From NCBI GenBank assembly GCA_902595855.1, contig CACJRY010000003.1, positions 121,098 through 153,305 on the forward strand: a stretch of DNA of 32,208 bases, written 5' to 3'. Shown piece after piece: positions 1 to 7,370 of the stretch (positions are counted from its first letter, which is position 1; every line of letters begins with the position of its first letter). The notes under the pieces are model-generated. The model was not told the DNA's origin. It did no database searches and saw nothing but the letters and a program-made list of their open reading frames with translations. The stretch is from an uncultured Alphaproteobacteria bacterium (GTDB taxonomy: Bacteria; Pseudomonadota; Alphaproteobacteria; HIMB59; GCA-002718135). Both the position numbers and the translations under genes were made by a program.

Positions 1-1
1 G

Positions 2-106
2 ACACCCGAAAGACATTTTGGATTAGAAGCAGCAGCATGGTATTGGCACTTTGTTGATGTAGTTTGGCTTTTTTTATATGTTTGTGTTTATATTTGGGGT
101 GCATAA
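2..106 (+). CDS. ctaE: Cytochrome c oxidase subunit III, C-terminal end (partial)
   Basis: Only the last 34 codons are in the window; the gene starts upstream of it. The peptide contains [18 protein letters not shown] followed by a hydrophobic last helix ([12 protein letters not shown]), which is the typical C-terminus of heme-copper oxidase subunit III. The protein is an integral membrane subunit of the aa3-type terminal oxidase. Its stop codon (TAA, 104-106) is in the same frame as the following SURF1 gene, an oxidase assembly factor, which supports the assignment. The fragment is too short to comment on regulation. Confidence 0.88.
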   Translation, partial: TPERHFGLEAAAWYWHFVDVVWLFLYVCVYIWGA

Positions 107-781
107 ATTTTTAAATCGTCTTCTTATAAGTTCTTAATTTTCACATTATTTTGTATTATCTTAACCATTTGTCTTGGGATCTGGCAACTTATTCGATTGG
201 AATGGAAAGAAAGTCTAATAAAAACATTTGAGGAAGCATCAATAAGACCAGCAGTAAATTTAAACATTGCAGATAAAACTGAATTCTTAAAAGTTAAACT
301 TCAAGGAGAAATAAATAGAAGTTATAAAATTTTTTTTCCTGCAAAAACATTAAATGGAAAAAGTGGTTACAGATTAGCTAGCATAATAACTACGTCAGAA
401 GATGAAAATATTCTTCTTGATGAGGGATGGTATGCAAAAGAAAAACATGAGTATTTTTCAACAAACAACTTAATATTTACTCAAGATATAACTGGCTATA
501 TTCGATATCCTCGAAAAGCAAATTTATTTACACCAAAAAACAATTTTATTTCAAACGAGTGGTATACTTATAATTTGAATGAGATTGAAAAATTTTTAAG
601 TATTAAAATCAATAAAGAATATTTTATTAAAAATATGTCTACCCTCAAGGAACCCTTTCTTATTCCTTCAGAACTAAGGCCTTCATTTAGAAACAATCAT
701 CTACAATACGCCATTACTTGGTTTTTGATGAGTTTTGCTTTCTTTGTTTTATTTTTAGTTTATCTGAAAAAAAATAAATGA
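107..781 (+). CDS. surf1: SURF1-family cytochrome c oxidase assembly protein, probable ATT start
   Basis: SURF1 helps insert heme a into subunit I of cytochrome c oxidase at the membrane. The family pattern is visible: an N-terminal membrane helix running into GIWQLIRLEWK, a central periplasmic domain, and a C-terminal helix preceded by NNHLQYAITWF. The helix and the GxWQ motif lie upstream of position 197 (TTG), the first conventional start codon in frame, and there is no ATG, GTG, TTG or CTG between the ctaE stop and 197. The best start is therefore ATT at 107, directly after the ctaE stop, with GGGGT at 96-100 as a possible ribosome site. That gives 224 residues, a normal SURF1 length. The stop overlaps the next start as ATGA. 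Confidence 0.85.
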   Translation: MFKSSSYKFLIFTLFCIILTICLGIWQLIRLEWKESLIKTFEEASIRPAVNLNIADKTEFLKVKLQGEINRSYKIFFPAKTLNGKSGYRLASIITTSEDENILLDEGWYAKEKHEYFSTNNLIFTQDITGYIRYPRKANLFTPKNNFISNEWYTYNLNEIEKFLSIKINKEYFIKNMSTLKEPFLIPSELRPSFRNNHLQYAITWFLMSFAFFVLFLVYLKKNK

Positions 782-2256
782 ACTCTTACGATAGATTAAA
801 GCAAATATTTCATGATGCTGCCCTAAGTTCTGATATTGCGGGAATTTTACACTGGGATATGTCGACCATGATGCCTAAAAACTCTCGTGAAAATAGAGCA
901 GATCAATTAGCATACCTCTCTAAAGCTCGTCATGAATTAATATCTTCAAAACAGGTTGGTGATTTGATTAATAAAGCAAAAGATGAGCAATTAGACAATG
1001 ATAACAAGGCAAATCTCCGTGAAATGGAGAGAGAATATATTATGTCTTCTTCTCTTCCTTCTCATTTAGTAGAAAAATTATCAATTGCTTCAGCTAAGTG
1101 CGAAGGTGTTTGGGAAGAAGCAAGAAAAAAATCAGATTTTAAAACAGTTTTACCATTTTTAGAGGAGCTAGTAATATTAACAAAAGAAGAATCTCTAATC
1201 CTCTCAGAAAAACTTAATTGTTCATCGTATGATGCTTTAATTAATAAGTTTGAACCTCAAGCAAATGAAAAAGATATTAAAATTATTTTTGAAAATTTAG
1301 AAAAGTTCTTAACTCCGCTTATTGATCAAATTATTGAAAAACAAAAAAATGAAGAGGTGTTTCCCATTAATAATTTAATGACCAAAGAACAACAAAAAGA
1401 AATTGGATTATTTTTAATGCAAAAGATAGGTTTTGATTTTACTCGAGGAAGATTGGATACTAGCCAACATCCTTTTTGTGGAGGTGCATACCAAGATATA
1501 CGTATCACAACGCGATATGATGAAAAAGATCCGTTCTCATCATTAGAGGGCATAATGCACGAAACAGGTCACGCAATGTATGAATTAAATCTACCCTCTA
1601 AATGGAAGTATCAACCCGCTGGACAATCACGTGGTATGGCCATGCATGAAAGTCAATCTTTGCTTATTGAAATGCAAATTACAAGATCAAAAGCATTTAA
1701 AAAATTTTTATCAGGAGTACTAAAAAATAATTTTAACTTTATTGAAGCTTGTTGGAATACTGAGAATATTTATAAAATTGGTACAAGAGTGAATAAATCT
1801 TATATTCGTGTTGAGTCAGATGAAGTTACATATCCTTTACATGTTATTTTACGTTTTAATCTTGAGCAGAAAATATTTAATGAGAATATAAATTTGAGAG
1901 ATATTCCTGAATTATGGAACCAGGAATACAAAAAATTATTTGCCAAAGAAGTAGATAAAGACTCTAATGGTTGTCTTCAAGATGTGCATTGGTATGCTGG
2001 TTTGTTTGGTTATTTTCCCACTTATTCTTTAGGGGCATTGACTGCTGCTCAGATAGCATCACAACTTAGAGAGGACATCAAAAATTTAGATCAACAAATT
2101 GAAAAAGGTAATTTTCATGAATTAATCAAATGGTTAAAAATAAATATACATTCAAAAGCAAGTTTATATTCATCAAATGAGATACTTCAACAGGTTACAA
2201 ATTCAGAATTAAATGCTAAGTATTTTATGGACTATATAAAAAACCGTTATCTTTAA
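778..2256 (+). CDS. Carboxypeptidase Taq-type metallopeptidase (M32 family)
   Basis: This is a 492-residue zinc carboxypeptidase of family M32, which removes C-terminal residues from peptides in the cytoplasm. The zinc motif HETGH is at residues 261-265 and the HESQS motif carrying the third ligand is at 290-294. The HPF motif characteristic of the family is at 231-233, and the length fits (about 500). The start ATG overlaps the SURF1 stop (ATGA), and the next gene begins directly after its stop, so it is translationally coupled within the ctaE-surf1-thrC run. There is no signal peptide. The family assignment is secure; the physiological peptide substrate is unknown. Confidence 0.93.
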   Translation: MNSYDRLKQIFHDAALSSDIAGILHWDMSTMMPKNSRENRADQLAYLSKARHELISSKQVGDLINKAKDEQLDNDNKANLREMEREYIMSSSLPSHLVEKLSIASAKCEGVWEEARKKSDFKTVLPFLEELVILTKEESLILSEKLNCSSYDALINKFEPQANEKDIKIIFENLEKFLTPLIDQIIEKQKNEEVFPINNLMTKEQQKEIGLFLMQKIGFDFTRGRLDTSQHPFCGGAYQDIRITTRYDEKDPFSSLEGIMHETGHAMYELNLPSKWKYQPAGQSRGMAMHESQSLLIEMQITRSKAFKKFLSGVLKNNFNFIEACWNTENIYKIGTRVNKSYIRVESDEVTYPLHVILRFNLEQKIFNENINLRDIPELWNQEYKKLFAKEVDKDSNGCLQDVHWYAGLFGYFPTYSLGALTAAQIASQLREDIKNLDQQIEKGNFHELIKWLKINIHSKASLYSSNEILQQVTNSELNAKYFMDYIKNRYL

Positions 2257-3624
2257 ATGAAGTATTTAAGCACAAGAAATAGTAGTCTTCAATATTCCTT
2301 TTTTGAAATTTTATTTCAAGGTTTATCAAAAGATGGAGGCCTATTTCTTCCTCATGAATGGCCACATGTTGATTTAAGTTCATTGAAAAATAAATCCTAT
2401 GAAGAAGTTGCAGTGCAAATAATTCATCCCTACGTCCAAGCAGATATTAATGAAATTGATTTAAAAAAAATTATAAATGAATCGTACAACAACTTTTCTC
2501 ACGAAAAAATTGCACCAGTTACATCTATTGAAAAAAATAAATATATTTTAGAGTTATTTTATGGTCCAACATTTGCTTTTAAAGATTATGCTTTACAATT
2601 TTTAGGTAGTTTATTTTCATATGCTTTGCCTAAGGCATCAAAAAAATTAACAGTTCTTGGAGCCACATCCGGAGACACTGGCTCTGCAGCTATTCATGCA
2701 TTTCGTGGAAAAAAAGATATTAATGTGTTTATCCTGCATCCTCATAATAGAGTTTCAGAAGTGCAGCGACGACAAATGACTTCAGTGTTGGATGAAAATA
2801 TTTTCAACATTGCAGTCGAAGGTACTTTTGATGATTGCCAAAAAATTGTTAAAGAATTATTTGTTGATGAAGAATTGCAGAAACACACTTCTTTGACTGC
2901 TATAAATTCGATTAACTGGGCAAGACTTATTGCTCAAGTCGTGTATTATTTTTGGTCTTATCTACAAATTAATGATGAAGAAATAAACTTTATTGTTCCC
3001 TCTGGAAATTTTGGAAATGTTTTTTCTGCAAACGTAGCAAAAAAAATGGGGTTACCAATTCAAAAGTTGCATATCACTACAAATCAAAATGACATTTTGC
3101 ACTCTTCAATTAACAAAGGTCTAATGAATAAAAATATTGTTACACAAACATATAGTCCAAGTATGGACATACAAATTTCTAGTAATTTTGAAAGACAACT
3201 ATTTGAAAGTGCCAATAGAAACAGTGAAAAAATTAAGGATATGTTTCAAGAATTCTCTGACAATGGATCATATACCATTGAAAAAGATATTTTGGATGAT
3301 CTTCAGTCTATTTACTCAACTACCGCGGTGAATGATGAAAAGACTCTAAGTACAATAAAATTAATAAATGATAAATTTGATTACATGGCTGATCCACATA
3401 CTGCGACTGGTTTAAGTGTGTTGTTAAATAATGATAAAAATGAAACGTGGGTTAGTCTAGCTTGTGCCCATCCAGCTAAATTTGGCAATGCCATTGAAAA
3501 AGCAATAGGTAAGCCAGCAGTTTTGCCAAAAGAATTGTCTAAACTCTTTGATAAAGAAGAAAAGATGACTATATTACAAAATAATAAAGAAAATCTAAAA
3601 TCACTAATTTTATCAACTTTATAA
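2257..3624 (+). CDS. thrC: Threonine synthase
   Basis: This PLP enzyme converts O-phosphohomoserine to threonine, the last step of threonine synthesis. The protein starts with the typical MKYLSTRN segment. The PLP lysine is K109 in PTFAFKDYALQFLG, and the phosphate-binding region follows in LGATSGDTGSAAIHAF. At 455 residues it is the long (about 450-470) bacterial form. Its ATG follows the M32 stop with no gap and the M16 peptidase starts one base after its stop. A thrC next to SURF1 and an M16 peptidase is, from general knowledge, a recurrent alphaproteobacterial arrangement. Confidence 0.96.
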   Translation: MKYLSTRNSSLQYSFFEILFQGLSKDGGLFLPHEWPHVDLSSLKNKSYEEVAVQIIHPYVQADINEIDLKKIINESYNNFSHEKIAPVTSIEKNKYILELFYGPTFAFKDYALQFLGSLFSYALPKASKKLTVLGATSGDTGSAAIHAFRGKKDINVFILHPHNRVSEVQRRQMTSVLDENIFNIAVEGTFDDCQKIVKELFVDEELQKHTSLTAINSINWARLIAQVVYYFWSYLQINDEEINFIVPSGNFGNVFSANVAKKMGLPIQKLHITTNQNDILHSSINKGLMNKNIVTQTYSPSMDIQISSNFERQLFESANRNSEKIKDMFQEFSDNGSYTIEKDILDDLQSIYSTTAVNDEKTLSTIKLINDKFDYMADPHTATGLSVLLNNDKNETWVSLACAHPAKFGNAIEKAIGKPAVLPKELSKLFDKEEKMTILQNNKENLKSLILSTL

Positions 3625-3625
3625 A

Positions 3626-4879
3626 ATGCAAAAAATTACTGAACTTGAAAACGGCCTAAGAGTTGTGACTCAAAATATGCCTGGTTTAGAGACAGTTTCT
3701 ATGGGTATCTGGAATGCTGTTGGAGGAAGAGATGAAATTGAATCAAATAACGGAGTTGCGCACCTTTTGGAACACATGGCATTTAAAGGCACAACAAATA
3801 AGAACGCTCTTCAAATAGCTGAAACCATTGAAAATGTTGGTGGTGATATCAATGCATATACCTCAAAAGAAATAACAGCCTATTATGTAAAATTACTTGC
3901 AGATGATCTGCATTATGGTGTTGATATTCTTACGGATATTTTACAAAATTCTACCTTTGCAGAAGATGAGCTTAATCGTGAGCGTGGCGTTATTATTCAG
4001 GAAATAGGAATGTATTTAGATACTCCCGATGATATGATATTTGATTATTGGCAAGAAAAAGCATTTCCAAAACAACCCATGGGAAGATCTATTTTAGGAA
4101 AAACTGATATTATAAAAAATATTTCTCGAGATGAAGTAAGAAGTTTTATGACTAATAATTATAATCCAAAAAAAATGGTTATTAGTGCTGCTGGAAAAAT
4201 CAATCACGACAAATTTGTTGAAATGATAAAAAAATCTTGCACAAAACTTCCAGTAGGAAATTCAAAGAACCGAGAGAAAGCAAATTATGTTTCCGGTGAA
4301 TACCGTGAAGAAAAAAAATTAGAACAAATTCATTTACTTTTAGGTTTTGAAGGAATTGATTATCATCATGACGATTATTATTCGCTCTTAGTGTTCTCAT
4401 CATTATTGGGAGGCGGTATGTCATCAAGATTATTTCAAGAAATTAGAGAAAAAAGAGGTCTTGTTTACGGAATATCTTCTTTTAGCTCTGCCTATACAGA
4501 TACAGGGATGTTTGGAATTTATTGTGGTACTGGAGATAATCAAATCAATGAATTAATTCCTGTTTTGTGTAATGAATTAAATACAAGTCCTAGTTCAATT
4601 TCAGAAAAAGAAATAAATAGAGGCAAAGCTCAGCTTAAAGCAAGTTTAATGATGGGCAGAGAAAGTGCTTTTAGGCGTTGCGAAAGTGCCGCACGTCAGT
4701 TATTAGTTTTTAATCGCATAATTGAGCCATCTGAAACTCTTGAAAAAATTAATGCTGTATCAAAACAATCTGTTGAAAAAATTGCAAAACAAATTGTCAA
4801 CGGACCAATAACAATATCTAGTATCGGACCAATAAAAAATTTAGAAAAAGTAGAACAAATCCAGGCACGTATAAATTAG
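3626..4879 (+). CDS. M16-family (mitochondrial-processing-peptidase-like) zinc peptidase
   Basis: This is a 417-residue insulinase/pitrilysin-family peptidase related to the mitochondrial processing peptidase beta subunit. The inverted zinc motif HLLEH is at residues 46-50 and the distal acidic ligand region RERGVIIQEIGM is at about 118-129. The C-terminal half contains the glycine-rich LLGGGMSSRLFQEIREKRGLVY segment, also typical of the family. There is no obvious signal peptide. It is the last gene of the ctaE-surf1-M32-thrC-M16 run, one base after thrC, and is followed by 63 nt without a clear terminator. The substrate in bacteria is not established. Confidence 0.94.
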   Translation: MQKITELENGLRVVTQNMPGLETVSMGIWNAVGGRDEIESNNGVAHLLEHMAFKGTTNKNALQIAETIENVGGDINAYTSKEITAYYVKLLADDLHYGVDILTDILQNSTFAEDELNRERGVIIQEIGMYLDTPDDMIFDYWQEKAFPKQPMGRSILGKTDIIKNISRDEVRSFMTNNYNPKKMVISAAGKINHDKFVEMIKKSCTKLPVGNSKNREKANYVSGEYREEKKLEQIHLLLGFEGIDYHHDDYYSLLVFSSLLGGGMSSRLFQEIREKRGLVYGISSFSSAYTDTGMFGIYCGTGDNQINELIPVLCNELNTSPSSISEKEINRGKAQLKASLMMGRESAFRRCESAARQLLVFNRIIEPSETLEKINAVSKQSVEKIAKQIVNGPITISSIGPIKNLEKVEQIQARIN

Positions 4880-4942
4880 AAAATCATTTTATTATTTTCT
4901 TGGTTTTAAACAAATTGTTACATACAACTATGAAGACAATAA

Positions 4943-5548
4943 ATGTTTTACAAACCAAAAGAAAATCCCTTTACGATAGATCCTTTTAAGTCATTAGTTT
5001 TTCCAAGACCGATCGGATGGATTTCATCAGTTGATAAAAAAGGTAATGCAAATTTAGCTCCCTATTCCTATTTTAATGCTATTGCTGATGCCCCTCCTCA
5101 AGTAATGTTTGCTTCAGCTGCAGCTGAGCATCCATTAAAATTCAAGGATAGTCTCAACAATATATTAGAAACAAAAGAATTTGTAGTAAACTTTGCTTCT
5201 TCAATTACCCGCAAAGAAATGAATCTTTCATCTTTAAATGCACCTAAAGACCATGATGAATTTATGATCACTGATTTAAAAAAAAGAAGATCGAAATTGG
5301 TCAAAGCGCCTTCGGTTGCTGCCAGTCCAGTTAATTTAGAATGTAAATTATTAAAAACATTAAAATTAAAATCAAATTCTAAAAGATATACAACAATGAT
5401 TATAGGAGAAGTGATCGGTATATATATAAAAGATAAATTTATCAAAAAAGGCCGTGTTGATAGTGTTGCAATGAGGTATATCGCAAGAATGGGATACTCA
5501 GAATATACTACTGTGAGTTCAAAATTCAAAATGAAAAGACCAGACTAA
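4943..5548 (+). CDS. Flavin reductase-like FMN-binding protein (DIM6/NTAB type)
   Basis: This 201-residue protein has the split-barrel flavin reductase-like fold. The N-terminal stretch PRPIGWISSVDKKGNANLAPYS followed by YFNAIADAPPQVMFA is the usual FMN-binding signature, and FVVNFASSITRKEMNLSS follows in the expected place. Members bind FMN and usually act as NAD(P)H:flavin oxidoreductases; some supply reduced flavin to monooxygenases. It sits alone between the M16 gene and a convergent small gene. No partner monooxygenase is adjacent, so the physiological role cannot be deduced here. Confidence 0.85.
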   Translation: MFYKPKENPFTIDPFKSLVFPRPIGWISSVDKKGNANLAPYSYFNAIADAPPQVMFASAAAEHPLKFKDSLNNILETKEFVVNFASSITRKEMNLSSLNAPKDHDEFMITDLKKRRSKLVKAPSVAASPVNLECKLLKTLKLKSNSKRYTTMIIGEVIGIYIKDKFIKKGRVDSVAMRYIARMGYSEYTTVSSKFKMKRPD

Positions 5549-5574
5549 AATTTAGAGTCTTTTAAAGATTGATT

Positions 5575-5781
5575 TTATTTAATTTTTAGAGTTTCATTAA
5601 TAGAATGAGATAATTCACCATCACCTGATGATAAGTTCATTGATACTTCAATAGAATCTCCTTCTTTAATATTACCTTCACTAAATTTTTTACGAATATA
5701 ATTCTCAATTTCACGCTGTGACGTAATACCTACTTTTTTTAAAAATTTTCTAATTTCAATATTTAGATTATCTTCATCCAT
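5575..5781 (-). CDS. Small conserved protein, DUF6494-like
   Basis: This is a 68-residue acidic protein that begins MDEDNLNIEIRKFLKKVGITSQ and continues with REIENYIRKKF. From memory this resembles the DUF6494 family of short proteobacterial proteins, whose function is unknown. The second half (SIEVSMNLSSGDGELSHSINETLKI) looks like a short beta hairpin. It is transcribed divergently from ogt and converges with the flavin reductase gene, with only 26 nt between their stops. The clean start and family-like N-terminus suggest it is a real gene. Confidence 0.68.
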   Translation of the reverse strand: MDEDNLNIEIRKFLKKVGITSQREIENYIRKKFSEGNIKEGDSIEVSMNLSSGDGELSHSINETLKIK

Positions 5782-5850
5782 ATTAAGAATAAACTAATAG
5801 AATGTTCGATTCTTTTCAACGTGTAATATGAAAATATTTAACAAATAAGA

Positions 5851-5878
5851 TTGAAAAAAACACTTAATTTAGTATGAT
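5851..5878 (+). promoter_or_regulatory. Sigma-70-like promoter for ogt, probably leaderless
   Basis: TTGAAA at 5851-5856 and TATGAT at 5873-5878 are separated by 16 nt, close to the consensus -35 and -10 elements. The ATG of ogt is at 5885, only 7 nt past the -10 element, where transcription would be expected to begin. No Shine-Dalgarno sequence precedes that ATG. The predicted mRNA would therefore be leaderless or nearly so. In AT-rich DNA chance matches are common, so this is moderate evidence. Confidence 0.45.
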
Positions 5879-5884
5879 TTTTAA

Positions 5885-6328
5885 ATGAGCATACTAAGTT
5901 TTAAAACATCTTTTGGATGGATCACTCTTAGTGAAGAGAATAATCAAATTTTGTCAGTTGAATTCGGTAAGAAAAAAAACAAAGGTAAAAGCAATCTCTT
6001 AACAAAACTAAAAAAACAAATATTAGAATTTACTAGAGGAAAAAGAAAAAAATTTTCAACTAAATTAAAAATTGTAGGTACACCATTGCAAAAAAAAATA
6101 TGGCATCAGTTAAGATTAATTAAGTATGGACAAACTAAAACATACGGTGATATTGCAAAAACTTTAAAAACTTCGCCCAGGTATATTGGAAACGTATGTG
6201 GTCAAAATAATCATTTGTTAATTGTGCCTTGTCATCGTGTAGTTAGGTCAGATGGGAGTTTAGGTGGTTTTTCAGGTTTGGGTGGAATTAAACTAAAAAT
6301 GAAATTACTAAATTTAGAGAGAAAATGA
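5885..6328 (+). CDS. ogt: Methylated-DNA--protein-cysteine methyltransferase
   Basis: This protein repairs O6-alkylguanine by transferring the alkyl group irreversibly to its own cysteine. The active-site motif PCHRV is at residues 115-119, with acceptor Cys116, followed by the usual GGFSGLGGIKLKMKLLNLE end. The helix-turn-helix region TYGDIAKTLKTSPRYIGNVCGQN is present, although the arginine-finger segment usually seen as RAVG reads RYIG here. At 147 residues it is a short form without an Ada-type N-terminal domain. It overlaps the next gene as ATGA, so the two are co-translated. Confidence 0.93.
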   Translation: MSILSFKTSFGWITLSEENNQILSVEFGKKKNKGKSNLLTKLKKQILEFTRGKRKKFSTKLKIVGTPLQKKIWHQLRLIKYGQTKTYGDIAKTLKTSPRYIGNVCGQNNHLLIVPCHRVVRSDGSLGGFSGLGGIKLKMKLLNLERK

Positions 6329-7050
6329 GTAAAAATATTTTAATTCTACAACATATTAATATTGAAACTCCAGGATACATTTTAGATCTAATGCAAAGAG
6401 ATAAATTTAGTCTTACCACTATTGAATTAGATGAAGGAGAAACTATTCCAAATGATATAGACCAATTTGATGGAATATTTTGTATGGGAGGTCCTATGGA
6501 TACCTGGATGGAAAAACAGTATCCATGGTTAATTGATGAAAAAAAGAAAATTAAAGAATTTGTTGTTGAGCTAGAAAAACCTTATTTAGGTTTTTGTCTT
6601 GGATGTCAGTTGTTAGGAGAAGTGGTAGGTGGCAAAGTAGTAAAATCTAATCCACCAGAAATCGGTATTTTAGATATAGAAATGAGTAAAGAATATTCTA
6701 AGGATCATTTATTTCGTGAATTTAGTCCATCTATTAAAGCATTACAGTGGCATAGTTATGAAGTCCAAGATTTAGAGTCTAATAATAATATAACACTCTT
6801 AGGATCATCACCAACAACTAAGTATCAAATTTTTAAATACAAGGAACATGCTTATGGAATTCAGTTCCATATTGAAATTAAAGACAATACAGTATCTCAG
6901 TGGGCTTGCATTCCAGAATATGAAACAGCTCTTGAAGATAGCTTGGGGAAAGGGGCTCTCCAAAAGTTTGATAAAGTAGCTCAGGAAAATATGAGTGATA
7001 TGAATTTTAATGCTGAAAATTTATATAATAATTTTAAGAAAATCTTATAA
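6325..7050 (+). CDS. Class I glutamine amidotransferase-like protein (GMP synthase-like)
   Basis: This 241-residue protein is a stand-alone class I glutamine amidotransferase domain of the GuaA-like type. The nucleophile elbow GFCLGCQ places the catalytic cysteine at 91, and YGIQFHIEI provides His182 and Glu184, so the triad is complete. The oxyanion region FCMGGPMDTW lies near residues 52-61. Such stand-alone proteins include gamma-glutamyl hydrolases and amidotransferases of unknown substrate. No synthetase domain is attached or adjacent. It is coupled to ogt by a 4-nt overlap and followed by a terminator-like hairpin. Confidence 0.85.
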   Translation: MSKNILILQHINIETPGYILDLMQRDKFSLTTIELDEGETIPNDIDQFDGIFCMGGPMDTWMEKQYPWLIDEKKKIKEFVVELEKPYLGFCLGCQLLGEVVGGKVVKSNPPEIGILDIEMSKEYSKDHLFREFSPSIKALQWHSYEVQDLESNNNITLLGSSPTTKYQIFKYKEHAYGIQFHIEIKDNTVSQWACIPEYETALEDSLGKGALQKFDKVAQENMSDMNFNAENLYNNFKKIL

Positions 7051-7076
7051 AATACTAAAAAACATATATTTAATAT

Positions 7077-7101
7077 TTGCATATCTAAGTATGCAATTTT
7101 T
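7077..7101 (+). terminator. Rho-independent terminator after the ogt operon
   Basis: TTGCATA (7077-7083) pairs perfectly with TATGCAA (7090-7096) around a six-base loop and is followed by five T residues (7097-7101). It lies 27 nt past the amidotransferase stop codon. It would end the ogt operon before the riboswitch-controlled amtB leader begins. Confidence 0.6.
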
Positions 7102-7161
7102 ACATATCTATTTTTCGTTTTTTAAACTTACAAAATTTATTATTTTTATTAAATAAATAGT

Positions 7162-7215
7162 TACGTTCATCATGTTTATCATGACGGAAGTAGGCGAAAG
7201 CCGAAGGAACGCATG
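7162..7215 (+). ncRNA. Glutamine riboswitch (glnA-type), first of a tandem pair
   Basis: The RNA has the glnA-motif layout as I remember it. P1 is CGTTC (7164-7168) with GAACG (7207-7211). A hairpin TCATG (7170-7174)/CATGA (7180-7184) follows. The conserved strand CGGAAGTAGG comes next, then a GGC-GAAA-GCC hairpin (7193-7202), then CCGAAGGAACGC. The glnA motif is a known glutamine-binding aptamer, best described in cyanobacteria and marine metagenomes, that controls nitrogen genes. Its position in the leader of an ammonium transporter fits that role. An Rfam covariance search would be decisive. Confidence 0.85.
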
Positions 7216-7225
7216 CAAAGTTATT

Positions 7226-7284
7226 AAATCGTTCAATTTGCCTAGGCAGATCGGAAGTAGGTTAAACCGAAGGAACGCGGATCT
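7226..7284 (+). ncRNA. Glutamine riboswitch (glnA-type), second of a tandem pair
   Basis: This is a second copy of the same fold with a different sequence in the stems. P1 is CGTTC (7230-7234) with GAACG (7273-7277), possibly extended by ATC/GAT. A TGC-CTAG-GCA hairpin lies at 7239-7248. The conserved CGGAAGTAGG (7252-7261), a GGT-TAA-ACC hairpin (7260-7268) and CCGAAGGAACGC follow. The conserved single-stranded bases are identical to copy 1 while the stems covary, which is strong evidence for a structured RNA. About 15 nt separate the two P1 stems. The remaining leader to amtB is about 86 nt. Confidence 0.85.
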
Positions 7285-7317
7285 TATATATTAATTTCCA
7301 TAGCTAAGCATGAATAG

Positions 7318-7345
7318 TAGCACATGACTTAAGGTGAGTTGTGTC
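7318..7345 (+). promoter_or_regulatory. Possible expression-platform hairpin upstream of amtB
   Basis: Between the second riboswitch and the amtB ribosome site, CACA and ACT on one side can pair with AGT and TGTG on the other (region about 7321-7344), with a two-base bulge and a seven-base loop. No T run follows, so it is not a classical terminator. It could be part of a translational switch, since the GGAGG ribosome site is only about 20 nt further on. The structure is weak and this is a tentative call. Confidence 0.25.
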
Positions 7346-7370
7346 TTGTGAAATTTATAATGGAGGATTA

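Noticed and set aside
5098-5529. 143-codon open frame antisense to the flavin reductase gene
   Set aside because: It mirrors a well-supported coding gene, has no ribosome site and no recognisable domain. Similar shadow frames over amtB, the ABC genes and M16 were rejected for the same reason.
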